Origin: Ceratotherium simum simum
Lineage: Eukaryota > Chordata > Mammalia > Perissodactyla > Rhinocerotidae
Assembly (NCBI RefSeq): GCF_000283155.1
Contig: NW_004454292.1
Location: 339,072-403,071 of the forward strand
Direction of reading: 5' to 3'
DNA length: 64,000 bases
Numbering within the stretch: position 1 is the stretch's first letter; each line of letters opens with the position of its first letter. The notes under the pieces were generated by a model. The model saw nothing but the letters and a program-made list of their open reading frames with translations, was not told the origin of the DNA and did not search any database. The position numbers were made by a program, and so were the translations under genes. Shown here one piece after another: positions 11,971 through 23,879 of this stretch.

Positions 11971-11999
11971 GAATGTGTAGCGATGCCCGTCTGCAAGGT

Positions 12000-13110
12000 T
12001 GTATGATTTTTTTTCAGGCAGTACTCAGCTACCTGTATTAAGTTTATATCTTAAAACCACACTCAAGTTTTTTTTGTGTGGTCATTCAAATATGCGTTTT
12101 CCTCTTTGGGCTCATTCCGAATGCAATTTTGAAATGAGAATTGGGAGGGCTTCACACCGAGATGGCGGCGTTTGGTCTGGGCATTGTGGAGTGATTCTTA
12201 ACCCTGGCTCATATTTTGTTTGGTTTTTCAATTCATATTATATTCTCTTATGGAGCCCGCATATTTGGTTTTTAAATAAAGCAAACTCAAATTTGGGGGA
12301 ATATTTTAAAGAATGTACTATCACTTCTTGGGGCACCTTGGGTGATTTAAGAACCAAAATCATTGCTGTAACTCTTACCACCTGCTTCCTGACAGAAAAT
12401 ATATGCAAGCATTAGGTCAGGCACAAATGCCTAAAACAAGTGGATTTTCAGTATTCAACACGTGGGCCCAACTGATTTGCTGGCTGCACCATCCTCATTG
12501 CCTGCATTGACTCCTAAAGGCAGGGAAGTAGTTTTGTACAAAATAAAGGCTTATCTGAAGCTTTGCTCTCAGCTCTAACTAAACGCCAGATTTCTATGCT
12601 TTTGAAAATGCTAGCAGAAATCTTTTCTTGTAAGAATGTATCACTTTCATTCTCTTTTTGCTCCTCCGACTTCTAGCTGGACCTGTGAAGAAACGTCAAA
12701 ACAGCTGTAGACGCGTCGTGTCAGAGGCAGTAATGGCTCTTTTAACAACAGAGAATAGAAAGATCTCCAAAGTGAAGCCTATTGTCAGGAGACTTGCGCC
12801 CTCCCTGGCTGGCTTCCAAGCGTGAGTTAGTTTGGATTAGACTTGGGTTGGGTAACATTTAATTTCCAAAGTGGAGATTTGAACCAAATTGTTAACCTCT
12901 CAAAGTTTAACCACCCAGGAGTGACAACGGTGTTTTAAAAAATTAAATAAAAACGACTGATTCTTGGTAACAATTGTAATAATATAACACTTATTCTTCT
13001 CAAATTTCCATCTTTAATCCTTGGTCCTAAAACACTACTCAAATTTTTCATGTGTGGCTATTTGAAAATAGGATCCTTTCTTTGATGTTATTGTGTAATG
13101 AATGTTTATA
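12000..13110. other. Unassigned sequence with an internal repeat pair
   Basis: No gene or named repeat. A 57 bp block at 12052-12108 resembles 13027-13083 at about two thirds identity by eye and without gaps. The 138-codon frame at 11999-12415 has no recognisable domain. Confidence 0.35.
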
Positions 13111-13129
13111 GTTGCATACATTACTTTTA

Positions 13130-13308
13130 TTTATTTTTTTGTGTGGAAGATGAGCCCTGTGCTAACATCTGCCAATCCTCCTCTTTTTTTTGCTAAGAAA
13201 GACTGGGCCTGGGCTAACATCCGTGCCCATCTTCCTCTACTTTATATGGGTCGCCGCCACAGCATGGCTTGCCAAGCACTTAACCACTTGCGCCACCGGG
13301 CCGGCCCC
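13130..13308 (-). mobile_element. ERE SINE with 15 bp TSD
   Basis: Poly-T then two tail modules ('gtgctaacatctgcc' and 'gggctaacatccgtgcc'), a shortened body ('cgccgccacagcatggc') and the head end 'gcgccaccgggccggcccc'. The duplication catacattactttta lies at 13115-13129 and again at 13309-13323. The middle is shorter than in other copies: the head-body junction around 13270-13285 lacks the usual 'gatccgaacccgg' text. Confidence 0.95.
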
Positions 13309-13323
13309 CATACATTACTTTTA

Positions 13324-14488
13324 AATATTCAGTTGGTTTGATTAGAAAACATTTACCAAATAATTTGCCTCTAGATTTTAATTAGCTGAAGACTTATTTA
13401 CATTAGCCTTGCAAATGGAGTGGTCAAATTTTATTGATTATCAGTCTGTAAGGAATTATCTATGGCACAAAGGCCAAACCAAAACTGATAAGTGGCTTGT
13501 CATATAAACATTTATGAACCAATGGAATGACAGTCCTCATTTGAAAGCAAACAGTATAAATTTGGCCCATACCACAGTGGGTGTGAAAATTGCAAGGTAA
13601 AATAAAATAGATGAGACCATTTAAGTTTGAAATGGAAGAACAGATCACTGGCAACAGCTATTTACTTTCACAGTCACTAAAATAGGGTGTTTTGTTGTGA
13701 AAACTATCAATACAGGGTGATGGATACCCTGCTTAAAGTGCCAATATGATGCCATTTTGAACTGCAAAACGATTTCATTACAAGTGTATGGGGAACCTTT
13801 AAACATGACATTACGATGCGACTATAATGTAAGATAACAATGGAAAAACAATTTCAGAGTAAGTGTAAGGAGACTATAACCATGCAGTTAGAAGTCCACT
13901 GGAATGTGAGATTATAATAGCTCAACATTAAAATGGTGAAAAGGATGTGGTCAATTGCTTTTTTTTTTAAAACTGGGAATAACCTAGACAACATTTATAC
14001 TCATGAACAGTACAGTCATGGGATGTATTTTAGAGAGGAGGAAAACCCAGCACCAGTATATTCAGTTCTTATCCCCGTTCTAAAGCATCGCCTCATTTTT
14101 TTTCCCTTTCCTGAGGTTAAGCTGGAGATAGTTTTTGTCTGACCTTATCATTCTCCTTTACCATACCACTTTGAGGCTCTGTTACAAGTTCATAAACGTT
14201 CTCTTTCTTACTCACGGCTAGCCCTATGACTTGGCCACATTAGCCACCTATGGGGCATAACTTGAGTTCAACTAGGATGATTTTCCACTGCTCATCTTAC
14301 CTGCCTGGCCTCCAGTTATCACTGGACCTCAGCTGAAATCTCACCATTAGAAATTTAATCCCTTGGGTCTAAGAGGAGTTTTCATTTTCAAGAGCAACTA
14401 ATAAACTAAAGTTGAAGAAACACTTATGAATTTATAAAACGTAACTGTTTGAAGGGTAACATATTAAGCTTGACTAGTCTAAGAAACA
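13324..14488. other. Unassigned non-coding sequence
   Basis: AT-rich, with no gene or named repeat recognised. Confidence 0.35.
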
Positions 14489-14489
14489 C

Positions 14490-14712
14490 ACACTTTGTCA
14501 TCAGACAGATCTGAGTTCATATCCTGGCTCTTCCACTGAGTTGTGTGTGAATCTGGGCAGGGCCTGACTTTTTCTGAGCCTTGATTTCTTCATCTATAAA
14601 ATAGGGCTAATAACAGCACTTAATTCTTAGGGTAATTTTAAGATGGAATAGGTATTGTGAGTGAAATGCCTTGCATAGTGCCTGGCCAACATGAGGGATT
14701 CGATAAATTATC
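14490..14712 (+). mobile_element. MIR SINE
   Basis: 'cagacagatctgagttcata', 'cctggctcttccact', 'tttcttcatctataaaatag' and 'agtgcctggcc' appear in MIR order on the plus strand, nearly full length. Confidence 0.8.
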
Positions 14713-15509
14713 TCTCCATACAGGTATGGAACTGGATAAAGAAATGAGTCAAGATCCTGGAGAGCGGAGCAAAGGAGAGAGAATGGGGCTTAGTGACAGT
14801 GTGAGGGAGAGGGTTGCTCCCTAATTTTACTTACTTATAATTTATTTTTGAGCCACTCTAGTTCAACTCTAATTAGACAGTCTCTTAGTCTTGGTTATCT
14901 AAGGCACGCTTGAGTTTTCATACTTCTTCCAGTTATTCTGTATCTTTGGGTTGTTGTGTTTGTCTATAATTACCACCTCACCTAGTACTGCTTTTTCTAG
15001 GATAGTTGGAAATTCTGTCCTTGAGAGATAACTTGCGTCCACTGCCTGAGCTGTCACTGGACCTCTTTCCTCTAAGCTTCTAGCTTGCGTGGTGCTACCT
15101 TAAAAAAAGTTATCTCATCTTGGATCACAACCTGGGATTGTCGTTTCCCATCTGCTGAGGTTATACAATGGTATGTAAACAGAAATTTTGTCATGCCCTT
15201 GAACCAGCTTTAAATCTATTCATCCATATTGTACTTAAAGGACCAGTTCACTAATACGATCAAACATGAGTTTGTGAGCATAGAACAAAGCATTTCTCCC
15301 CAGATTTCTTCTTCTGTTAAGGATCTTGATTTTAAGTGTGGTATTAGTTTTTGTTTAAAGCCCTCATAGCATCAACAAAGCAGTCTCATGAAGGAGTTAC
15401 CTGGCTCTAAAAATATGTTCTTGGATTCATCAGGTTTAATGGCTGCATTCACCACACCATTGGTTTATTTCCTTAAAAGTCCTTCCATAGGGATGAGTCA
15501 TCAAAAGAA

Positions 15510-15630
15510 TAACTCACTAAACTGAACTCTTTGAGAGCAGGGCCTGTGTTGACCATACATTTATGGTTCTAGTCCTTAGCAGTGCCAGACATTGAAGATG
15601 ATTAATAAATTATTTTTGGAGTAAATTTTA
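15510..15630 (+). mobile_element. L2 LINE 3' end
   Basis: 'actctttgagagcagggcct', 'agtccttagcagtgccaga' and 'attaataaattatttttgga' follow the L2 terminal block. Confidence 0.6.
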
Positions 15631-15799
15631 TGTAGAGTACAAAGCAAGCCAAAATTATTCAAAGCAGTATAATCTGGGGTGATCTGGAATGCAACACAGC
15701 TGCTTTGCACTCAATGCATAGTGAGCCCCAAGTATGTGCAAGACATGAAGTTAAGCATTAAGGACATAACATGGAGGTGGGATTGGGGGAGAAACGCAT

Positions 15800-16012
15800 T
15801 TGTTATGTGTCCACTGTATGCTAGACTTCATATGCTTTACTTAGTTCACTTAATCTTTAAAACAACCGTGAAATGTAGGCACTGCCATTCATAGTTTATA
15901 AAGAACAGAGGCTGAGAAAGATTGAGGTCACATACGTGGAAGTGCTAGGATTTGGGCAGAACTGTCTGGCTACAAATGCTTTGCTATTTCCACTCTATCA
16001 CACTGCTGCCCC
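15800..16012 (-). mobile_element. MIR SINE
   Basis: 'tttacttagttcacttaatc', 'tttaaaacaaccgtgaaatg', 'agaacagaggctgagaaaga' and 'ctggctacaaatgc' are the reverse complement of the MIR body. Confidence 0.75.
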
Positions 16013-16318
16013 TGGGTGAATTTAATTACAATCCAGTAGAGGAGGAGAGACGAGAACATAAAGGACTGACGGCAACATAATCTGTGATAAGTATCATATG
16101 AGTAGAATGAAACATACCAAAGGATTTGAAGGAGGAAAAGATCACTTCCACCTGGGATTCTGCTTTTTTCATGGCATGCATCTCTTTTCTTCTTCCCTCT
16201 GCTCTTTGGGGATGCTGTTTTCCCTGGCTGGCACTTCTTCTGTCTCTACAATCAGTGGTCAACACTGGCTTCACAACCTGCTTAAACCAATAATTGTTGC
16301 CCAATAAAAAACCGTGGT

Positions 16319-16567
16319 GAGCCAGCCCTGATGGTCTAGCAGTTAAAGATCAGTGCCCTCCACTTTGGTGGCCCGGGTTTGGTTCGTGGGCGTGGAACCA
16401 CACCACCCGTCTGTCAGTAGCCATGCTGTGGCAGTGCTCACATAGAAGAACTAGAAGGGCTTACCACTAGAACATACAACTATTTACCGGGGCTTTGGGG
16501 AGGGAAAAAAAAAAGGAAGACTGGCAACAGATGTTAGCTTAGGGCAAATCTTTAAAAAACAAGAAAA
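16319..16567 (+). mobile_element. ERE-type SINE, diverged
   Basis: The head 'gagccagccctgatggtcta' and 'gcagttaaagatcagtgc', a body with 'ggcccgggtttggttc', then 'gggctttggggagg', an A-run and one tail module ('cagatgttagcttaggg') give the ERE order on the plus strand. It is more diverged than the other copies. An imperfect duplication around 'aaaaaac..tggtg' flanks it (left about 16306-16319, right about 16566-16584). Confidence 0.8.
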
Positions 16568-16579
16568 ACAAAAAACAAC

Positions 16580-17635
16580 CTTGGTGCCCACTTGCTATGG
16601 GCAAGGGACCCTCCAGATCCCTTCTAGTCTCATTTTTCCTCCATCCTGGTTGGTCCTTCTTCTCTCTCCACCTAGTGTTGAAAGTATACTTACTCTTTCA
16701 GGCCCAGGTCATTCACTTTCTGGGAACTCTTCCCCCATCAGAATTAGTACCACCTTCCTTCTTTTCTGTCAGCACATTGGTCATACATCTATTTGGTACT
16801 TGTTACCTGCTGTCTAGCATGGTGGAGTATCCTAGTGGCAGATCAAGCTGTGTTTTCCTTTGGGATTTGGACATTTCTGGGCACATCTGGTCATGGTAGT
16901 GAGGTAGACCTGGTAGAAGTCCATTTATCTGAGGTAGAGAGAAGTCTCTTTTGGGAGGAGGCATAAGGTCAGGGAAAATAGAGAATCAAAAACACACGCT
17001 TTGTCCAAAAAATATCATCTTTGTGGTAGTAGGATGGGTTTCCTTTATGTGTCCAGCCTTCCTCCTGCCCCCATGCAGTTGTGTCTGAGTCAGAAAGTAG
17101 GGGGACATGAGGCTATAACTAAAATACTGAAAACTGCTTTCATACAAACTCTCTGTGAGAATTTTGGGACAAGAAAGTAGAGTTGCTTGAGACTGACATA
17201 TAGACTAACACTGTGTGAACACGGTATTATTCTTATGGCAAAATGCAGCAAGGGCATCGGAATGACAGAGATCACTGGCTTTAGTTCATCACAGGCTTTA
17301 GCAGAGAATCTTTGTTCCTGAAGTCTGTAGATTCCTGGGGCAGAGGTTGAGCTCTGTGGCAAGAGAACCACAATTCCATATGCACGCGATGCATTGTCAA
17401 CGGGCAAAATAATATGTCTTGCAACGGATGCACCACTTCCTTTCAAATGTATGTAGAGACTGTTATGATGAATAAATACAAATTTACTGAAAGGATTACT
17501 GAATTCATAGCAGCTTGTGTCACTATATATTTTTGCAATTAGACACTAAAATGTACTATTTTTTAATAAATGCGGATGAAAATGAAGATTTTTAGTCTTA
17601 GAAAGAGGTTCCCATCTCACTAAGGCTGAATGGTG
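16580..17635. other. Unassigned non-coding sequence
   Basis: No gene recognised. Overlapping plus-strand frames of 78 and 100 codons (16581-16899) and a minus-strand frame of 118 codons (17090-17446) lack recognisable motifs and mark no splice-supported exon. Part of the pyrimidine-rich 16600-16760 stretch could be an unassigned LINE remnant. Confidence 0.3.
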
Positions 17636-17684
17636 AGGGGTGGAGTTAGTGACATCTGGTGGTGGCAGCTCCCACTAGATGGAT

Positions 17685-17805
17685 CAGCTCCATGAGGACT
17701 GGTACTGCCTCTTCCTTGCCATTAAACACACAAACATTGGCGCCTGGCATTTAGTAACTCAATACTGAAAGAATGGGTAAGTGAATGAATGAATGAATTT
17801 TGGGT
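17685..17805 (+). mobile_element. L2 LINE 3' end
   Basis: 'gctccatgaggactgg', 'gcgcctggcatttagtaact', 'caatactgaaagaatggg' and a (GAAT)n run (about 17783-17800) match the L2 terminus, whose 3' end is a short tandem GAAT/TGAA tail. Confidence 0.6.
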
Positions 17806-18384
17806 TGACAACATCTACCCTTCTACCATTGCATTCTGACACATCACATGGAACTCCAGGTATAGGCTCGTCTCCTTGAAAACAATAAAAAAGTAAAAAA
17901 AAAAAAGAGAAGTCTACCAGTTTTCGGTTAGTTGGTACATAAATACTATGCTAATTTATGTTTTCCAGTGATATGGTCATGTGGATCAGCCCACATACTG
18001 GTGTATGAACTTGTTCCTATTTGGTGAGTCAGCTAAGATTGGGAATAATAATTTAATTTAGTGCACTTCACTTGTGTCTGTCACAATAAAATGTGTTGTA
18101 AGAAAAAGATGACCCATGTCATTTGAATTTTCTTCCATTAACTTTAAAATGTGATTTGTAGAGAGTTTTGACTAAAAATGGTAAAACTCTTTAGTGAAAT
18201 CTTCAAAGGGAGTAAATCACGTACTTGGGAGAATTTTAATTAAACCACTTTCCATGAAGAGGTGTCAGCTTTGCTTGTGACATGAACCAGGTCTCCTAGT
18301 CGGCTTTCATACACGGGCCAGAGATTTTGCTCCAAACTTTATGGGTAAGATCACTTTATGGAGAATCATTGTTTCCCATTAGAT

Positions 18385-18745
18385 GGTACTTTCATGAAAG
18401 CAAGAACCAGGTGTATCTTGTCTATGGTTTATGCCCAAGGCAGTGCACTCTGCCTGGTACAGGGGTATGTTTTTTTTTTTTTTTTTTTTTTCCTGAATAC
18501 CAAGCTAAGCACTGGTGACCTCAAGATGCATAAGTTATGCTCTCTACCCTTGAGGGGCCCATAGTCTTACTGAGGAGACTGACGTACAAACAAAATTTTG
18601 GCGTAAGGAAATAGGTGCTATAATGGAGGCTATGGGAAAGTGTTTCAGGATCGCAGAGAAAGGAGAAAGTCCAGAGAATTCAGTAGATGATCTCGTGGAG
18701 GAGGAAGGGGGCCCTCTAGGACTTTCCTCTTCTGAAACTGCTTAT
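18385..18745. mobile_element. Composite of L2-type 3' fragments with a poly-T run
   Basis: 'aagcaagaaccaggtg' and 'cagtgcactctgcctgg' look like an L2 3' end. A poly-T run of about 21 follows, then 'gctaagcactggtgacctca', 'taccctt-gaggggccc' and 'aggtgctataatggaggcta', a pattern typical of the purine-rich L2-clade text. Orientation of the second piece is uncertain. Confidence 0.45.
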
Positions 18746-18749
18746 TCAG

Positions 18750-19720
18750 TGGGATTAGTTCAAAACTGCAGAGTCTAAAGTGAACTCTTGCACCCCATCC
18801 ATTTAGATGCTGGCTATTTCATGTAAATAGGAAGCACTTCAACTTTGTGAGCTGGTTTTATAGTTTTCTTCTTTTATCCCTTTATTTTCTTCAGGAAAAA
18901 CAAGGGAAAGAAGTAAAGGTCACTTTTAAATTTGGATTTTCTGAGTGTCGGCTATGTTCAAAAGATAATAAAACCTGTTCAAAAGATGATAAAATCTGGT
19001 TATTCAAGAGTATTCTTTTAGAACATCATGAAACTTATCTGACATTGCTGGAAAAAAATTTACCAAAAAAAAAAAAGAAAGAAAGAAAAACTTGTTATAT
19101 TCCCCACCAGAGGGAGACAATTTTTTTCCTTTTGCCTTTCAAAACCTAAATTCTGATTAAGACGGATTCGAAGAATACAATACAAGGTTTACTAGGGCTG
19201 ATTAATACCCAGGGAAAAAAACAAACTTACAATCTAATTTGTTTACTTTTGTCTTTTAATACCAAATTATTTTCGAGATCTAAGTTCTGTTCTGCCAGCA
19301 CAGTAAATGCTACTTAACATGCATGGAACTTGAAGAGCTGCTTGTTATTTCAGTGTCGACTTTATCTCTAATTATATTAGTATGGGTTCAGATAGGACAC
19401 TGATAGTCTAACAACATGGAATAATTTAGCATAATTATTTCCTGTAGTAAGATGTTTACAAATCAACCTTAAACTAATAGAGACAAGGGGCATGTTGGTG
19501 GTGGAGGAGAAACTGGTAAGAATGTCTCTTTCTATTGACAAGACTGTAGATGTTGGAATAAGCTGACATAGAGTCAGTCAATTTTCAATATGCTGCAACT
19601 CTTTAAAAATTTTTAAAAAGAAATTGACTTACAGTAGTGGCTAATTTAGAAAAAACGATCTATGAGCAATAGCTCCCATCTATGACATATCTGTGCTTAG
19701 GATAATTAAACATTTTATCA
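18750..19720. other. Unassigned sequence with a 21 bp tandem duplication
   Basis: It contains two 21 bp units starting gttcaaaagat at 18956-18976 and 18977-18997, differing at two positions, and an A-rich run near 19061-19092. No gene recognised. Confidence 0.4.
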
Positions 19721-19729
19721 AAAATATAT

Positions 19730-19905
19730 GGGCCGGCCCCGTGGCTTAGGGGTTAAGTGCACGCGCTCTGCTACTGGAGGCCCGGGTTCGGATCCCGGGT
19801 GTGCACCGACGCACCACTTCTCCGGCCATGCTGAGGCGCGTCCCACATACAGCAACTAGAAGGATATGCAACTATGACATACAACTGGGGCTTTGGGGGG
19901 AAAAA
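19730..19905 (+). mobile_element. ERE SINE, short-tailed form
   Basis: The head 'gggccggccccgtggcttag', 'ggttaagtgcacgcgctctg' and an intact box B-like 'ggttcggatcc' (19785-19795), the body 'cttctccggccatgctgagg', then 'ggggctttgggggg' and an A-tail. No 'gctaacat' tail module is present. A probable AT-rich duplication (aaaatata) flanks it. This is one of the better-preserved copies. Confidence 0.95.
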
Positions 19906-19915
19906 AAAATATAGA

Positions 19916-21090
19916 AAATTTTCTAGAGATTTATAGTGTAAGACCTACTGTACTTTTAAAAAGTCCAATTTCATGCTCAGTTTAATAAATAGAGTGTTAG
20001 ATCCACATGTCCAGTGTAATCACTTGGACATTTCATTCTCCTCTATGGTTCATTTTGGAAACCAGTTCGGATCTGACCTTGTGTAAATGTTTTTTAAGTT
20101 ACTCTGAAACATTTTATAAATCCAATTAGTGCACAGTGAAATCTTCTCAGCTCACTTCATTTGACACAGGGCACTGCTGAAGTAGCCTTACTGCTTATTG
20201 TGATTTTTATTTACTTACTCTTTGTCATTTTCAGAATATGTACAGATAAAATATGGAATAGTTCTCAGAAGCTCACATTTAAACGTGGGATACTGTGGAG
20301 GCGTCAGATAAAATATTTGTCTGGTTAGGAGTGTGAGTTTCTCATCATGATTCAGTGAAGGTAAATGGATGCTTTGGAAAAGCACAGAGTGTCACTTAAG
20401 TTTCACTTGCCTCAGGTATCATTTAATCAGCAAGCACAGTTAATAATTTCGCTTTTCTATTTGTCAAGATCTCAATATTTTTTCAATATGAGGTCTGCTC
20501 CAGTGTACTTTACATGACACTTTATAATTAGTGGTACTTGAGAATTTGGCAGTTTTAAAAATTCATACAACATTCTTAGTTACAATTTATAAATGATTTT
20601 AAAGTATAATTAACATTCATCTTTACAAGTTATATGCAAACAAATATGCAAATTTAGAAATAAATATGCAAACATATAAAATGTTTTTGAATTAAGTAGT
20701 CCTTAACATTTTTAATGAAATCAATATTTTATTCATATTTTGCACACAATTTTGAGTACTTACTGATTTGAGGGGGTCTAAAGCATGTAAGCTTTTACAT
20801 ATTGCAAACTCTAGCTACCAGCAACAGGAGGGAAATGAGAATGAGTTCTTTTTCCCAGTGAAAACTGAAAGGATGATTTAGCAGACAAAACTAATAGGTG
20901 CTGTCGAGTGAATTACTGATGAAATTAAAATGGTCTTTTTGCTCCTTGAACACTTAACCTTAGAAGGAATCTCTACTTCCTTAGATCACACAAAACCTCT
21001 TTGGAGATCAGGAGGATAAAGTCGAGGACATCAAAAAGGTGCTCCAACTTCTTGAGATGGTGGCTAATAAAGGCTAATAAATTGGGTTGT
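19916..21090. other. AT-rich unassigned sequence
   Basis: No gene or named repeat. The part 20560-20760 is especially AT-rich. Confidence 0.35.
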
Positions 21091-21106
21091 TAACTATGGA
21101 TTTTTT

Positions 21107-21295
21107 TTTTTTTTTGCTGAGGAAGATTTGCCTTGAGCTAACATCTGTGCCAATCTTCCTCTATTTTGTATGTGGGTCACTGCCATAGCATGGCTGTTGA
21201 GTAGTGTAGGTCTGGACCCAGGATCTGAACTGTCAAACCCAGGCTGCTGAAGAAGAGTACGCCAAACTTAACCGCTACACCGTGGGGCCGGTCCC
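21107..21295 (-). mobile_element. ERE SINE with about 15 bp TSD
   Basis: Poly-T, one tail module ('gccttgagctaacatctg'), the body 'gccatagcatggctgttg' and the end 'taccgtggggccggtccc'-like head. The sequence aactatggatttttt occurs at 21092-21106 and again from 21296, so the element is bounded precisely. Confidence 0.95.
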
Positions 21296-21494
21296 AACTA
21301 TGGATTTTTTTAATGTATTAAAGTCTGAAAAGAGAGGAAGGCAGGGTCCAATATGAGCTGAACAAAGAATTACTGGGAAAATGCATCTTTGATGGAGAAG
21401 TCACTAAGCAAGAGAATAGATTCAATAGGTTTACTTATGATTTTAAAAAAATCTCTTCAAAAGATTAACTGATTCAAAATCTTAATTCACTCAT

Positions 21495-21575
21495 TTGACA
21501 AACACTCATCTTTCAAGGCTCAGCTTCAGTTCCTCCTTTTTAAGGCATATTTCTCACTACCAGGGTCTTCCTTCT
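21495..21575 (+). mobile_element. L2 LINE fragment
   Basis: 'catctttcaaggctcagctt', 'cagttcctcctttttaagg' and 'ggtcttccttctctgg' follow the L2 3' segment on the plus strand. Confidence 0.45.
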
Positions 21576-21579
21576 CTGG

Positions 21580-23850
21580 ATTCATTTTGCATTATAAGTC
21601 AATCAGGCAAAGGTTTTCAGGTGCTTATTATGGGCAAGGATACACTCAGTGCTATCGGGAGTATGAAGAAATATAAGACTTCACCAATTAGCACCACACA
21701 GTTTAGCTCTAAAATATTTTTCAATTTTTACAGATAAGCATGCTTTATTATTTTTTTAAATGGCAAATTTCTTCAGGGAAAAGGATGTCATTTACACAAG
21801 AGATGGTGAGAAGGATTTATTTTGAGTGGCGGCTCTGATGAATTAGTAGTTGCTCACTGGCATGCTATGTAAAGAAGGATTCTGAGGTTGTGTCATTAGC
21901 AGTATCAACACTGCCATGTTTTTGTCATCTTTGCCTAACTTAGAATCTTTTTTTAGTAGTAACATTTCTTTTGTTAGAGAATGAGAGCTTTATGATCCAT
22001 TTAATTCCCCTTTTTTAGCTACTAGAAACTCAGGGGAAAGTTTTGATATAATTTTCTCCTCCTTTACTGCTTGATTTTTTTCTTTTATTTTGTGGACACG
22101 GTTACTATACTGTAATTTGTTTTAAACAGTCAGTTGCTTTAAATCTTTTTGAAAAAAACAAATAATTACATATACTTCTTTCTGCAAAGTTTATGTTTCC
22201 TTGCATAGGTCCAGGGCCCTAAGGAGGCATAGAATATATGCACTTTGATTGCATGGAGAACATAGAACTTGATGCCATGGGGGTCCTATATGGTAAATGC
22301 AAATGATGCATGAATGAGTGAGTGAATGAATGAATGAGTTCAGAGGGAATTCAAACCATGAGAAAAATCATGATGGGATGTGATTTACCAAGGAAAGCAT
22401 CAGATTGGAGACGAATCTTGGCTAATGCCTTTAAAAACAGCGTAGACTAAAGATTGGAACAGGAGGAAATGGCCTGGAGGATAATAAAGCTTTAGCAAGA
22501 AGAATTTAAAATGACAGAAGCCATAATACAATAATCTTTGACTCTTCTACATGGGCCTATTTGCTTGGGTGGAATATAAGGTTTCAGAGAGCAAGAATTT
22601 TTTGTTTAATTCATTAAAGACACATTAGTGTAGCCTTCCACACAGTATTTCCAGGGTGTTTTGAAGTTGTTTGATGATGAAGGTGATCCTGTTACCTACA
22701 TTACTTTCAAATTCAAAAAATAAAAGATACGGGATGTGATGATTTGAACTTGCTGATTTAGGGTAAAATAATTCATTTAGATGCATCACAAATTAATCTT
22801 CCTTCATAGAATCAGAATAAGCAATTGGAATTCTGTTTTGCTGCAAGCTGCTCCATAATGTCTGTGGAGACTGGTTTTGTTTATTTGCTGCTATATGATA
22901 GTCCTAGGTAAACAACATATAGCTCTATCTACGTGCAGCTGGGTAGGCGTCAATATTTTTATTATGCAACTTAAACATGAAAAAGCCAGATCTGCTGCAC
23001 TTAGAAAATAGCTAAATCTCACTCAATGTAAAACAAGCCCCTACCACCTTCTTGTCAAGGAACCTTGGTCTTTAAAGACCATCCCTGCATGATCAGTCAC
23101 CTCCATATGCATTTCATTCTTCCCATATTCTAGGGTTTTTTTTTCCTCAACGTTTTGTTTCTCTGGGCTGAATTTCATCTCAGTTGATTGCTCAATTCAC
23201 TTTTCATTCAGTCATAATTGTTTTTTGAATTGTCTTAAATTCTCAAATGGATTATGACAATTTGAAAATTAACAATGGCGCCTTAATTGCATGGGGCTGT
23301 GTGATCCACAAAACCCCATTGGCTGATGTTTTTCCCCCGACCTGCAGTTTTTTTAAACCAAATGTGAAAAAGTAGAAAGACACACACAAGCAGAAAATAC
23401 GTATGGTTGGGCTTTACAAAAATGCTTGATTTCTAATATTTGAGAGTCAACCACAGATAGCTGCAAAACCCTTTTAATACAGAAATTAATAAAAACTTCT
23501 ATTGGGTTTTCATTCTTTCAAACTCAGTTTCTTTCTCTTGTGGAAGTAGGAACATATGCAAGCAGGACAACATTTTCTGTATGTGTATGGAAATTAAAAT
23601 TCAGGAAAATATCATTCTTTAATTATCTGACTTCAGCTGGCCTCTCAATGCAGCTTGGCAACCCTCCTACTTGTCTCTGGTCAGCCTCCTATAGAATTCC
23701 TCTTAAGCCGGCTGTTCCAAACCTTTGAACTTGTGTCATTCTTCTCACCCCGCTCATTCTCAACCTTGCTTTGTAATTTATAGAGAATATAGCAGTTTCT
23801 GAGCAGTCTCCTTGGGCTTTCCTTGCTTCTATCTGCAGACTCACCTATAG
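21580..23850. other. Unassigned non-coding sequence
   Basis: No gene or clear repeat in 2.2 kb apart from a GAAT/GAGT tetranucleotide run at about 22312-22338. Confidence 0.35.
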
Positions 23851-23879
23851 AAGCACACATATTTTAACCTCATTCTCCC

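Noticed and set aside
11999..12415. 138-codon plus-strand frame as a gene
   Set aside because: No recognisable domain or homologue, and it overlaps a diverged repeat pair.
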